NCBI RefSeq assembly: GCF_003597395.2
Contig: NC_133770.1
Span: 80,112,358-80,176,357 of the forward strand
Length of the DNA stretch: 64,000 nt
Source of the DNA: Chelonoidis abingdonii
Taxonomy: Eukaryota > Chordata > Testudines > Testudinidae
Direction of reading: 5' to 3'
In this document: piece by piece, positions 1 through 11,048 of the stretch
Position numbering within the stretch: the stretch's first letter is position 1
How the letters are laid out: the number at the start of each line of letters is the position of its first letter
Position numbers and translations under genes: made by a program
Notes under the pieces: model-generated
Seen by the model: the letters and a program-made list of their open reading frames with translations, nothing else
What the model was told of the DNA's origin: nothing
The model's database searches: none

Positions 1-440
1 CTGATTGCTAGTAGTCCTGATAAGGAACCAGACAGAATGACCATTGTGTCTGGGTGCACATCTGTGACCTAATTTAATGCCAGTATTATCCCAGCCAGTT
101 CAGTCATCAAAATTGCTACAAAATTTAATAGCCTTACAGTTTTCTTGAGTCCGAGATGAAAGAATGCAGAATGCTGCTTCCACTCTTCCTGGTCTTGCAT
201 GTTTGGAGCTGTTAGTGTACATTGGGCCATAGCATCCCTTATTATCACAAACAGATTGCACATTTAACACTCCTTTTCCTCTTTTAATTTCATCATACAA
301 TTCCATATTTACCTCAGGAGACATAATTTACCACTTATAATGGTAAGTTGAACTTAGGGGAAGGGAAACTCATAGGGGGGCTGCCGGTCCACCCTGGTTC
401 CAAGCCCCCACCAGCTAGCTCCAAAGATAAAGAAGTGGAT
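1..440 (-). pseudogene. Env-like retroviral fragment (antisense) plus Tigger-like MITE tail
   Basis: Positions 324-100 read on the - strand as an open stretch including VCDNKGCYGPMYTNSS and Cys-rich sequence downstream. This resembles an endogenous retrovirus surface protein, but I cannot name the family. Positions about 360-420 match about 13776-13830 of the MITE at 12973-13988 (gggggctgcc...accagctagct), so a fragment of that family abuts it. A diverged relative of the antisense stretch is found on the + strand at about 510-625. All are broken and short. Confidence 0.3.
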
Positions 441-509
441 AAAGGATCTCAATGAAAAGAAAGGCTTAAAAGAGGTCAAACTCCATAGCTATGAGAAAAT
501 CACTGGAAA

Positions 510-634
510 ACCATCCCACCTGAGATAGACATGGAATTATATAATACAATAAACAAAAGGAGAAGAATGATAAATATACAAGTTTTAGCAAGTTAATATA
601 TCTATGATAAATAGGGACACTATAGTCAAATTTA
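510..634 (+). pseudogene. Diverged sense copy of the 100-324 env-like fragment
   Basis: The + strand reads PPEIDMELYNTINKRRRMIN and then, after stops, YDK-GHYSQIYSN. This parallels SPEVNMELYDEIKRGKGVLN and CDNKGCYGPMYTN from the opposite strand of 100-324. The two pieces form an inverted pair about 200 bp apart. The reading is by eye; the family is not assigned. Confidence 0.3.
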
Positions 635-794
635 CAGTAACTCCTCGCTTAACGTTGTAGTTATGTTCCTGAAAAATGCAACTTTAAGCAAAACGATGTT
701 AAGCGAATCCAATTTCCCCATAAGAATTAATGTAAATGGGGGGATTGGGTTCCAGGGAAATTTTTTTCACCAGACAAAAGTCTATATTATAAAA
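635..794 (+). mobile_element. Tigger-like MITE, left part (split copy)
   Basis: It starts TA|CAGTAACTCCTCGCTTAACG and closely matches the left 160 bp of the complete copy at 12973. It stops at ctatattat. The matching continuation (acacacagtata...gaagcttggttgag) is found at about 7180-7280, so this copy was split by the block 795-7179. Confidence 0.7.
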
Positions 795-2870
795 AAATAA
801 AATTCCCCTCTCACCCCTATGGGTGGTATGTGTCTTCCTCAACCTCGGGTCCTCTACCAGAGGCCTGGGAGTTTGAGGGTTCTGCGCAGTATCTTAGCTG
901 TTCCTAACACTGCACTCTTCTGGACAGAGAGCTCTGATGTTGTTCCTGGGATCTGTTGGAGCCACTCACCCAAGCTTAGGGAGCACATCGCGAGTGCTCC
1001 TACACCACTGGGACCACTTGGCCTCACTTATTCCACATCCTCTCTAGTTCCTTCTTTCAGGCCCTGGTACTTCTCAGCTTCTCATATTCCTTTCTTCCTT
1101 GATGTTGCCTGCTGTCATTTGGCACTGCTATATCTATCACCATCCGCCTGTCTCTGCGCCTTGTACTGAATTACCACGGATGTCTTTGGTGATGTGGTCC
1201 AGTACCTCCTTGTCCGTCTGGGATCTGGAGTCCCACAGAATGCTTAGCCCTGCTATTCTCCAAAAACCTTCTGTTGGAATCTCCCATCTGGTTCTTGTGA
1301 GGGTCTAGCCCATACGCTGTGCTAATGTTCCCTGGGTACACAATGCCAGCCACCTGGTGTGTGGCATCGAGTGTTATGCTGTTCCTGCCTGCATCTTACA
1401 TTCCTGCCACTATGTGTTGGACTGTCTCTGAGGCTCCTCTGCACAGTTTGCACCTTGGGTCCGTCTCTAGTGTGGTAGACCATGCTTCAAAGGATCGTGG
1501 TGTCAGTGCCTGTTCCTGTGCTGCATGATCAGTGCCTCAGTGCTGTCTTTAGTCGCGAGGCCTTTCCAGCCACTGGTAGAGTTTCCAATGTCAAGCCTCG
1601 GAAGAGCTTATCTTCGAATGGTACATCCCATGAAAGTCTTGTCTTGCCATGGCACTTCTCTGTTGGTTTCTCTCCATTTGCTGCTGCCTCAGGCACTCTC
1701 AGCACTCATTTGGGGCACTTACTGATACCACTGGGATGTTCCGGGTTTCATCCAGGAAGTGGCTTGCGCTCTCACCAGCCCCGGGCCGGCCTTTTTACAG
1801 GGGTAACAGTCTCTGGGTTTGGACTTGGTGGAGAACTCTCATGCATGTGAGGAGCTTCGGTTTCACATCGAGCCCCATGGTCCCTAGTTAGGCAGCTCCT
1901 ATATCCGGAGGGTATCGTAATGACTGCAGGGAGCGCTATCCGTTTGAAGGCGATGCTTGATTCTTGTTTCCCACTGAGCTGGCTTCAGACCTGTCTTACT
2001 TCTTTGGTGATTGGATGTGCTGTCTTTCCTTGCCCCTCACATGGTCCATGGTGACTTGGGAGCCAAGACTCTGTAGCTGGTCTTATAGTCTGCAGGTGGC
2101 TCGCGTAGCTCCCCATCATCTTGACTACCTTCCTCTTCATACCATCCGGCACACGTTTCCAGTCGGAATGACATCCCGATATCTCTCACTGTAGGATCCG
2201 CGTTCAGGGATAGCGAGTCGATTCTCTCTTCTACTCGTTCATTTCTTAGCATTACAGCTTGGATGTCACTCATGTAGAGGGAGGTGGCTGATGTAGTTCA
2301 CTCCTGACCTGTACCCCGTATCCGGGTCCTTGTGATTATTGGGCCGAGGGTTAAGCCTATGCAGAAACAGCAGCGGGACAGTGCCATCACCTTCAGTATA
2401 TGCCACACCTTGATGGCTCACTTGTGCAAAGCTCCTTGGTGAGCTTGCTGTGGTTGTCTTCCCATGGTCCATGAGTTCTTAGGAAGGTCTTAGTTCCTGT
2501 TGACTTTTATAGCGCCAGACATCACAGAATTCCACGTGTCGCATTGAGTCGTTAGTGCTTCCTGTGTCATCCAGGCGTGCCTCAGCATTGTCGTCTAGAC
2601 CTTGGTAGTCGATTGGCGACAGACTGCTCTATCTATGAGCAATGGTGTTGAGCCTCTGGTGTTGTTCCCCAATGCCCTTTCTGAGCAGTGCTCATGACTG
2701 GCCCATTGGTCTGTAGCTTGCAGCTATGATGCCTGATTAGGGAACTTTTTTCCATGTGTCGGAGCCAGTTATGGCCCCGGTAGTTTGGACGGTTTCTGTC
2801 CCCTTGCTCAGGTCTTTCATTCGAGATCATACCTCGTCCTCCTTTGTGTAAGCCATTTTGGTGGCAACAG
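795..2870 (-). pseudogene. R4-like (endonuclease-bearing) LINE ORF2, 3' half, antisense, indel-rich
   Basis: Pieces on the - strand match a LINE reverse transcriptase typical of the R4/Dong group. At 2472-2266 it reads PLLFLHRLNP and TGYRSGVNYISHL. At about 2285-2255 the catalytic box reads YMSD where YMDD is expected. At about 2190 it reads TVRDIGMSF, and at 1353-1171 AGIVYPGNISTAYGLDPHKN from the C-terminal region. The frame breaks every 50-150 bp, mostly by single-base indels, which fits uncorrected long reads as well as decay. Clade assignment is from memory of the protein pattern. Confidence 0.6.
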
Positions 2871-4640
2871 TCATGGCTATAGGAGTATTTCAGTCTGTTG
2901 TGTCTTTTTACACTTTTGTGGTGTGTAATGTACCATTACGGCTGATGAAAGGTGATGTTCCAATGTCAGGCCTCTGAAGACAAAATAACTGTCTCTGTAA
3001 GCTTCTTACACCTCCAGCGATCTCTTCAGCCCTTTTTGGCAGAGAATCTCTTTTCTGTAGCGGGCTGAGATGGGGTGTGCTCAGTAAACGATTGTCAGTA
3101 GTGAGCCAGCCAGCTAGGGTGCATTTGCTGTGTTAGAATAACTCTGCACTGAAACTCACAGTGGATACTCTTTTCAAACGAGACTACGATACCATTAGAC
3201 AGTAACTACTGTCAGGCATTTACCTTGGCCTAGAATGAAACACATGCAATCTGAATAGCTATATCTGATATTTGTCCCCTGAGTTGCCCTCTTCTCGTAT
3301 CTCTTAGTAGTGTTATGTTAAGTTTAAATAGCACAGATTTTGCTTTTCTTTTTGTTCTAGGAGAGATGGATTATTGTTTAAAGGGAGGACTGAGATCCTA
3401 ATTCTACTGGTTGGGAGGGGGTATCCTTACACACACCACACAAAAATGAGAAATGGACGAAAGAGGGAAAGGTGAAAGAAAATAGGAATAGGTGGAAACG
3501 ATTTCCCCAGCAGCAGAAATGAGACTTAGTAAATACGGAATAGGAAAAAGAAATAATAGAAATTGTTACATTTCTAAACTTGTCACAATTTTTAGAGCTG
3601 TCATGTTCCGAATGAGAGTCACAGAAAGTTGGACATTTTAAATATTTGGAATTGAAAATAATAATAGAAATTAAAATAATAGGTCCTGATCTTGCAGTCC
3701 TTTTACAGGTGAATTTCTGTAGACTTCAGTGATGAGTTTTGTCATGAGAACTAGGATTCAGTACATAATTATCTCAATCAAGTACTTGCAGATTTTAGAT
3801 TACTCGTTTGAATGATACAAATAGAACTGAAATTACCAACTTTATATGTGGTACACATTTTTGTTCATAGGTATCACATATTTGTAACATATTATAAAAC
3901 AGTCGTAGGATGTGAACTGACCTTGAAGTCTTATTGGTTCAGCAATGGTATTATCAGCTTGTGGAGTAGGAGACATGTTGAAAGTTCGCATTAGATGGCT
4001 TAATCCCAAACGTAAATCTAGTTATGTGAGCATGGAAATGAACTGCGGAAAGGGATTCCGTAAGAAAAACTTGTCATTCCTTCGTGGGCCAATTAGCTCA
4101 CACTTTCTCATATGGGGCTCCAGTAAGAAATTGTTTCAAAAGAGAGGAGGATATGTCTCTTTATGTTTGTTGTTCACATGTTATACCAATTACTTTATGA
4201 GCAACAATAGGTTATTGGTATAGACTAACCTGGATTTATTTGTGTTTAATTGTGAATGCCTCTTAAAGAGAACCTATGATAGGTGAGTCGCAGCATAATG
4301 CCGTATGGCCACGAGAGACATTGGAAGTGATGGGGAGTGTACTCATGTTTTTACCCTCATTCAAGCATTACCTAGTCAATTGATTCATAGTGTCGGTGCC
4401 TGCTTTTCTCTGCACAGTGATTGTGTGTTTATTCTAGCTATATCACTGTATGAGGGTTAGTGGAAGGATGTGTGCCCGTTAGGACATAGTTATTGATGAT
4501 TATGCTCTTCATGTGATCAGACTGTGCGCACTTATATAGTAAGCAGTGCAATTTCAGCTAGTGAAAAGCACTATCAAAGGCGATCCACTAATGGAAAGGA
4601 CGAGTTCGAATGTTAAAGTTAGATTGTGGTTGAACTAATA
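2871..4640. other. No gene recognised; mixed noisy and AT-rich sequence up to gap
   Basis: 2871-3240 looks like further noisy repeat. 3240-4230 is AT-rich with short meaningless frames. 4231-4640 leads into the N gap. I see no domain, splice pattern or repeat ends I can name. Confidence 0.4.
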
Positions 4641-4665
4641 NNNNNNNNNNNNNNNNNNNNNNNNN
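4641..4665. other. Assembly gap (25 N)
   Basis: Exactly 25 N, the same length as the gap at 29213-29237. A fixed 25-N size is a placeholder, not a measured distance. Confidence 0.99.
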
Positions 4666-5202
4666 GTCGTTCCCTCTGAAGCCTGTCCCGATTCCGGTCC
4701 TTGTGATATTGCAGGGTTAAGCCTATGCAGAAACAGCAGCGAGGACAGTGCCATCACCTTAGTATATGCCACACCTTGATGGCCACTTGCTGCAAGCTCC
4801 TTAGTTGAGCTTCTCGTGTTTCTTCCCATCGGTCCGATGACGTTCTTAGAAGTCCCTTAGTTCCTGTTGACTATAGCGCCAGACATCACAGAATTCCACT
4901 GTGCATTGATCGTAGGCCTTCTGTAGTCATCCAGGCGGTGCTTCAGCATTGTCGTCTAGACCTTGAGTCTGGCGACGTGCTCTATCTATGAGCAATGTGT
5001 TGACGCCTCTGTGTTTTCCAATGCCCTTCTGTACAGACTCATGATGGCCCATTGGTCCTGTAGCTTGCAAGCTATGAGCCTGATAGGGGGAACCTTTTTT
5101 CATGTGTGGAGCCAGCTTATGGCCGTAGTTGGACGGTTCTTCCCCTTGCTCGGTCTTTCATGGAGATCATCCACTGTCCTCCTTGTGTAAGCCATTGGGT
5201 GG
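4666..5202 (-). pseudogene. Second, noisy copy of the R4-like LINE RT segment (matches 2296-2864)
   Basis: It follows the same order as 2296-2864 (ggttaagcctatgcagaaac, atatgccacaccttgatgg, gcgccagacatcacagaatt, gtgtaagccatt) with many single-base indels between them. The - strand again gives SLLFLHRLNP. It may be a second LINE copy or the same locus assembled twice around the gap. Confidence 0.6.
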
Positions 5203-6500
5203 ACCTCTGCTAGCAGCTGTTCATCTTGCTGCTGCTAGTCGTTCATGCACTTGCTGTTATTTCTTAGCCAGTAGTGTGGATTCATGTCTGGTCAGTGCTT
5301 CCAGCTCTCATGTTCTTGACCCGCGTGCTGGATCTCTTCTACTGTTGATGTGACTGGTTTCGTGTTCTGGAGATTTCTGTGCTCTGTTCTCAGTCCTGCG
5401 CCACTTTGCAACTGGTGGTTATGAGTCTTCTCTTTCTCCCATATGTTTTCCATACTGTTCAGTTTCATGCTGCTGGTGGCTCTGCTGTTAGTGGTGTTGC
5501 CACTGCAGTTGGAGTACACCTTGGATGCTTTCTTTGGAGAACAGGGATTCTTTTTTGGCCTCTGCTTCTCTAGTGTATCTCCTTTAGCCTGTAGCTCAGT
5601 GCTGTGAGCTTTGTTTACCAGTCTTAGGGCTTCATATGGAGTCAGGTCCTTGTATTTCTCATATCCGATTTATCCTTAATCTCTACGACCCTTCTGTAGT
5701 TCCACCAGCTGACTAACTTCTCTCCGAGTCGCCTTTATTCTTTATCCTCCAACCTCATTTTCCAGTGTGGGGTACATTACTGTTGTTTCTTCTGATCATG
5801 TACCCAAGCATCTCCAGGATGTTACAGAGCGAGGTACGTAACCTAGATTCATCAATTTCGTTTGATTATGGTGGCGTAAGTAGGATTGTCATAGTGGCTT
5901 TATTGGCATCTATCTCAACCCATTACTATGGATGCGTACTTCTCCCTGAGCCTGTAATCGTCTCGCGATTGACTGCAGCTAGGGTTCTCCATGATCTAGC
6001 CTCAATATCAGCTGCTGTGCTCTGCAATGAGGTGGCATTGACGTTTCAGCTTCAGGTGTGGGGCTGCACATCCACTTTTCTTCCAGATCTTCTGAGTCGG
6101 GATAATTGAGCTGGTCTATCTCAAGCTGTAGAGAGCAGCTCCTCTTACTATGTTGAAGGCGTGTTGGTAACTAGCGTTTCTCACTTAGTGTGGATGAAGT
6201 CTTTGTCCATCCACGTCCCCTCAGTAACGTTTCATAGATCCGGCCCTCTCATCTATCGCTCCTTCCCTTGTTCGTCAGTAGCCTCCAATCAATCAGGTGT
6301 TCTCTGTCTCGCTCCATGAATGTTTTTCCCAGTAGCCCATTATCGTCAGGAGGTCCTCGGTTCCAACAGCTGGCCGCGGACCTTGTTAATCGGGCGCGAG
6401 TCCGAGCGGCATGTCTGGTAAGCTGCTGCCACGTTCGTGTCACTCCTTAAGTTTGAGGTGAGCAGGTGAAGCGGTAGATATTAGGTCATTCTTGCCAAGG
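5203..6500 (-). pseudogene. Antisense retroelement interior, not assigned
   Basis: Repetitive, indel-rich sequence between the RT-like segment and the LTR-like segment. Short - strand frames (e.g. 5519-5292, Lys/Glu/Gln-rich; 6443-6249, Arg-rich) look like the 5' interior of a retroelement, but no motif allows a family call. Confidence 0.35.
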
Positions 6501-7179
6501 ACCCCTACTGGAAAAGTTGGGGTACTAACCAGATTGAACCCCAGTCGTCTGATATCAAAGAGCGGCGACTCTGCGCTTACTGTGGATTTTGCTAACCCTC
6601 AAGAGATCTGTCCGTGTTGGGATCAGAGTTGAAGGAGTTGGGAGGTTTTGGGGGGAACCTGGGCCTGCCCTCTACTCCAGGTTCCAGCCCAGAGCCCTGT
6701 GGATTCCAGCTGTCTATAGTGCCTCCTGTAACAGCTGCATGACAACGACAACTCCTTGGGCTACTTCCCCATGGCCTCCTCCAAACACCTTCATTATCAT
6801 CACCACAGGACCTTCCTCCTGGTGTCTGATAACGCCTGTACTCCTCAGTCCTCCAGCAGCACACCCTCTCACTCTCACTCTCACTCTTAGCTCCTTGCGC
6901 CTCTTGCTCCCAGCTCCTCACACGTGCACCACAAACTGAAGTAAGCTCCCTTTTAAACACAGGTGCCCTGTTTAGCCTGCCTTAATTGAGTCTAGCAGCT
7001 TCTGGGTTGGCTGCAGGTGTTCTAATCAGCCTGTCTGCCTTAATTGTTTCCAGAAAGTTCCTGATTGTTCTGGAACCTTCCCTGTTGCCGTACCCAGAGA
7101 AAGGGGACCTACTTAACCTGGGGCTAATATATCTACCTTCTATCACTCTCCTGTAGCCATCTGGCCTGACCCTGTCACA
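6500..7179 (-). mobile_element. LTR-like sequence, antisense, beginning TGTGACAGGG
   Basis: Read on the - strand it begins TGTGACAGGGTCAGGCC at 7179 and has a TTTAAAAGGG box about 230 bp in, followed by G/A-rich sequence with GAGTGAGAGTGAGAGTGAGA. A terminal TG and an internal TATA-like box suggest a long terminal repeat. The inner end is blurred by the noisy region. It abuts the broken MITE at 7180, so it marks the outer border of the insertion. Confidence 0.5.
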
Positions 7180-7218
<39 letters not shown>

Positions 7219-7300
7219 AAGTTTTAGACAAACAATTTAATACTGGTACACAGCGATTATGATTTTGAAGCTTGGTTGAGTGGGGCAATAAAGGTGGCAT
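7180..7300 (+). mobile_element. Tigger-like MITE, right continuation of the split copy, with (CA)n
   Basis: atacac...acagtataagttttagacaaacaatttaatactg...gaagcttggttgag matches 13140-13215 of the complete copy. Inside it, 7185-7214 is an expanded (CA)n tract; the complete copy has only a few CA units there. Downstream homology fades into unrecognised DNA. Confidence 0.65.
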
Positions 7301-8111
7301 TAAGCTACCTGTATGTCTCCCCCCACTATAACCTGGTCCTGGGGTGGGGGGGCAGATGCCAAGCCAGTCTTGAGGTACAACTGGGGATCATCAGGGAAAA
7401 TAAATATCCTGGCTATGCGCCCTTTTCCTATTTATACACCCTACAACGGGGCTGGAAGTGAGGGTAGCATAGGAGTCACTAAGGCAGACCTCCATTCCCC
7501 CCAGGCTGGGGAATCCCCAGACAGTCAGATTTACTAACATTACAGTCATTTCGCTGATGGCAGACTGGTGCAAAACAGCTGCAGTCTGGACCTGGCCTCC
7601 TCCTGTATTTAAGAAAAGGCATTATACCATTTTCAGTATTATTCTCTATCTCCCTCTAATACACCGTAGTATATTGTTTCCTATTCTGACCATGCTACAT
7701 ACTTAGCATGTCTTCATTGACTGATACACAGTGAAGCAAAGCTTGGTCTGAACTCACAGTTGGGCTTACTTTGATGTTACAGCCTTTGAAATTAGTGGTG
7801 TTATGCTGATGTAAAATTGGAGTAATATAGTGGTGAATCAGGCCCATTGCCTTTTACCTGAGTGATTACAGTTAATCATCAATCAATTGTTCTTTGATTT
7901 CCCTATTCTCTTGTACAGTTTAATAACATAGCAGAACTTTGCTAATTCACACCTCCGGAAGCTGCACACCTTAAAATTTATACGTTAAAAGTGATTGTCT
8001 CACCACACTTCCGAACAAAGATTTAATATCAGATCTTACTGCAGTATATTATTACAAATGACCAGATCCTCAGCTGCTGTAAATCATAACACCTATTGCA
8101 TAGCTACTGAC
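7301..8111. other. No gene recognised
   Basis: Unremarkable AT-rich DNA with a G-run near 7345. Possible old repeat remains; nothing I can support. Confidence 0.4.
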
Positions 8112-9264
8112 TGTGACATTATGCCCCTTATTCTTCAGAGAGACATTGTTATGATATGAATATAACTAAGATGTGTTTTACGCAATATCAGTCATGTGAG
8201 GTATCATTGGAAAGGTTATGATTTACTGAATATGGTTATCCTATTTGTATGCATGTATCATTTCTGTATCTGAAGTTAGGAATATTGACTGAGTAATAAT
8301 TACAAGTGGGTTTACACCTGCCTAAATGAGCCATTGGGGAGAATGATAGGACTTTGAAGATGCTGCTCTCCCACCTGCCTGGGATGCTGCAAACAACCTT
8401 TGACTCATAGCTGCTTTGACACCGCAGGTCATGGGATCATGTCATCTAGTACTAGCCTCCATTTTGGACTACTAGTACTTTTCCACTAATGTGGGGTGGG
8501 GATCAAACTGGGGAAAAAAGGATTCCTGCCCTGTGTAAATCCTATTTAAGGCAGGGAAGTGAGTTAATCAGGGTGCATTCTTCACTGAATCCCTGCCCAG
8601 GATGACTGCTGGAAAGATCTAAGAAACAAAGACAAAAGGGGGACAGAAGAGCTGAGCCCAGGCTGGAAAAGGTGTCTGGCCTGTGAAAGAAATACCTAAA
8701 ACAACATTTAGGGTGAGAAATTACTACTTGTAACCAGTTTCTTTTGTGTCTTAAGCTTACATTGCAGGTTTTTGTTTTATTTGCTGGGTAATCTGCTTTG
8801 ATCTGTTTGCTATCCCTTATGATCACTTAAAATCTACCTTTTGTCATTAATAAACTTGTTGTTGTTTATTCTAAAGTCAGTTTGTGGAATTCATAATGGG
8901 AGGAGGGAGAGACAAAAAGCTGTGCATATCTTTCTCCACATCGAGGGAGGAGGCGAAATTCAATTAGCTTACGCTGTACACTTCTTTGTGCAGCACAAGA
9001 CAATACAGTTTTGGGTTTACTCTTCTGAGGGGGACTGCACTGGAGTGCTGGGCAGATTCCCTAGCTGAGTCTTTCCATGCAGAGCTGATTTATGTGTCTG
9101 TCTTTCTGCAGCTGAGTGTGTCCCTACCTATGTGTGTGCTGGAGGAAGCTTGAGGATCTGTCTCACCAGACAGTGTACAGGAGCCCAGGCTGGTGGAACG
9201 GGCAGGCTCAGTGGTACACCAGTACATCAGGTGGCAACCCAGAGTGGGGGATAATCCCGTCACA
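8112..9264 (+). mobile_element. Solo LTR of an endogenous retrovirus, with 5-bp target duplication
   Basis: The 1153-bp element starts TGTGACATTATG and ends ATCCCGTCACA, so its ends are inverted (TGTGAC/GTCACA). It is flanked on both sides by the exact 5-mer CTGAC (8107-8111 and 9265-9269). A TATA-like box (CCTATTTAAGGC, about 8542) and a polyadenylation signal (AATAAA, about 8849) are in the right order for U3-R-U5 on the + strand. No internal gag/pol is beside it, so it is a recombined solo LTR. Confidence 0.85.
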
Positions 9265-9364
9265 CTGACTTCAGTTTGAGATAAGTACAAATGTAAAGTT
9301 ACGTATTTGCTTAAATGCTTTTCTGAATTGAAGTCGCGCTCTCTCTTTGATATTTTAGTAACAC

Positions 9365-9774
9365 TGTGTAACACTTGGATGCTCTGCAAGAACGAGGCCC
9401 ACACACACTGTGAGTTATTTGGTTTTAATGAAGGTAAAGTGACACATCCGCAACAGGGACCCTGGGCGTTGCTGTCACTTAGGTGGGGAACCCAGCACCG
9501 AAGCTCAGCTCGGCCTGGGTCGGAGTCCAAAGGCGGACCGGGAGCATACAGCTATATATACACAATACAAAAGCAACTCATACATATGCAAAAAGGGACT
9601 TCCCACAGGCTATGTCCGCCCTTTGGCCTAAGGCCATACAAACTGGTTTCAACCAGTTAAAAGCAAGTTATAACTGGCATGCTGTGTCCTACAATGACCG
9701 GCCACTTAGCAAGCAGGGTCTTTTCACAAAGCTGCCGAGAAAGCGGAGACACCCTAGCTAGGCTGTGACACAGT
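9365..9774 (-). mobile_element. Possible second LTR, antisense
   Basis: The + strand starts TGTGTAACACTTGG and ends GGCTGTGACACA, which are near-inverted ends. Read on the - strand it has CTATATATA (about 9553) followed by a GC-rich part and ATTAAA near 9430. No matching target duplication was found, so the borders are uncertain. Confidence 0.4.
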
Positions 9775-11045
9775 CTTCCGCAGTCCCCTACACGCTGGTA
9801 CTACACTGCATTACATAAACATTATATTTTATTATTTAAACCCAAAATTATGAAGGAATGGTAACACACATTGTTAGAAACACACAAATGGCTCTGTATA
9901 GCCCTTTGTGTACATTGATTAAATACATGAATGGGTGGTGTGTTGGTAACAAGCATGACTCAGTATTGTTCTAACTCCAGACAATATAGAAGCTGCACAG
10001 GGTCTTGCTATATCCATTATGACTGTCACATTGGTTGTGTCACTAAGCTCTCATGTATGGACCAGTTCTTATGGGATAGCCACAGGTTTTCAGTCTGTCT
10101 GAAACATTTAGTAACCAGATACACGGGTATTTATAACACTGTATACTTGTGAAGGACTGCTGTCTAGCACATCTGCTAATGATTTCCCACGGTTTGTAGA
10201 TGTCAGTGTATTTCCCCTCCTTCATGACTTTTTCCTTTAAAGGGTTTCATGTGGTCACTTGTACATCGTTACCAATCTCCTTGTTTTTCTGCTAATTTAC
10301 AAATATTGACATCAAAGTATTTAGCAATGCAAAGTAATACACAATTAACTTTGTGAAAATTTTGAGAGCTATTTTTCAGTGTGGAGTTCACAGTCGAAAT
10401 CAAGACTTATAAAATGTAAATGAAAATCATTACAAAGAACACATAATGAAGTGATGGTTGTAGGCAGTGGCCATACTTAACATCATGGGTTTCTCAAATA
10501 TTCCATAAATTATAGATTTTTACCAAAAAGCCAGTTCGGATGTTCTATGCTTTGTTTCCTGTTCCAAAATAGCATACACTTGCAATAATATCTCTCTAGA
10601 TATTTATTATTATTATTTTATTATTCATTGCTAGTAGCTGAAAACATGGGTGTAATTCGTAAAGTCTTGTGGGGAAAAAAAGCAAAAAATGGTTGAGAAA
10701 TTAAAACTTGGATGGTAACAGACCACCTATCCCAGTAATGATTGAACCCGGTGATAGTCTAAAATAAAGAGATCCCTGTGTTTCCATCACTTCACACTGA
10801 CTCCGCAGAAATTCTAGGCTTCGGAACAACACAGAGTGATGATTATATAAATTATTATTTGTATTACCATATTACTGTCATGGACAACTGAGCTGGTGCT
10901 GCACAAACACTGAACAAAAAGACAGTCTCTGCCCCCCAATGATAAGTGTCAGACACGAGACAACAAGTGGCTATAGATAGAAGAGGGAGCACAAGTAAAC
11001 AATGAGACAGCACTGGTCATTGTGAGAGGTGGTAGTTTCAGCACA
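9775..11045. other. No gene recognised; old repeat near 10850-10950
   Basis: AT-rich DNA. About 10850-10960 (attatttgtattaccatatt... gctgcacaaacactgaac) resembles a widespread amniote interspersed repeat, but I cannot name it with confidence. A short (TTA)n-like tract lies at 10603-10625. Confidence 0.4.
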
Positions 11046-11048
11046 CTA

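Noticed and set aside
4641..4829. A short protein frame running across the N gap
   Set aside because: The frame is extended by undefined bases and is the noisy LINE copy.
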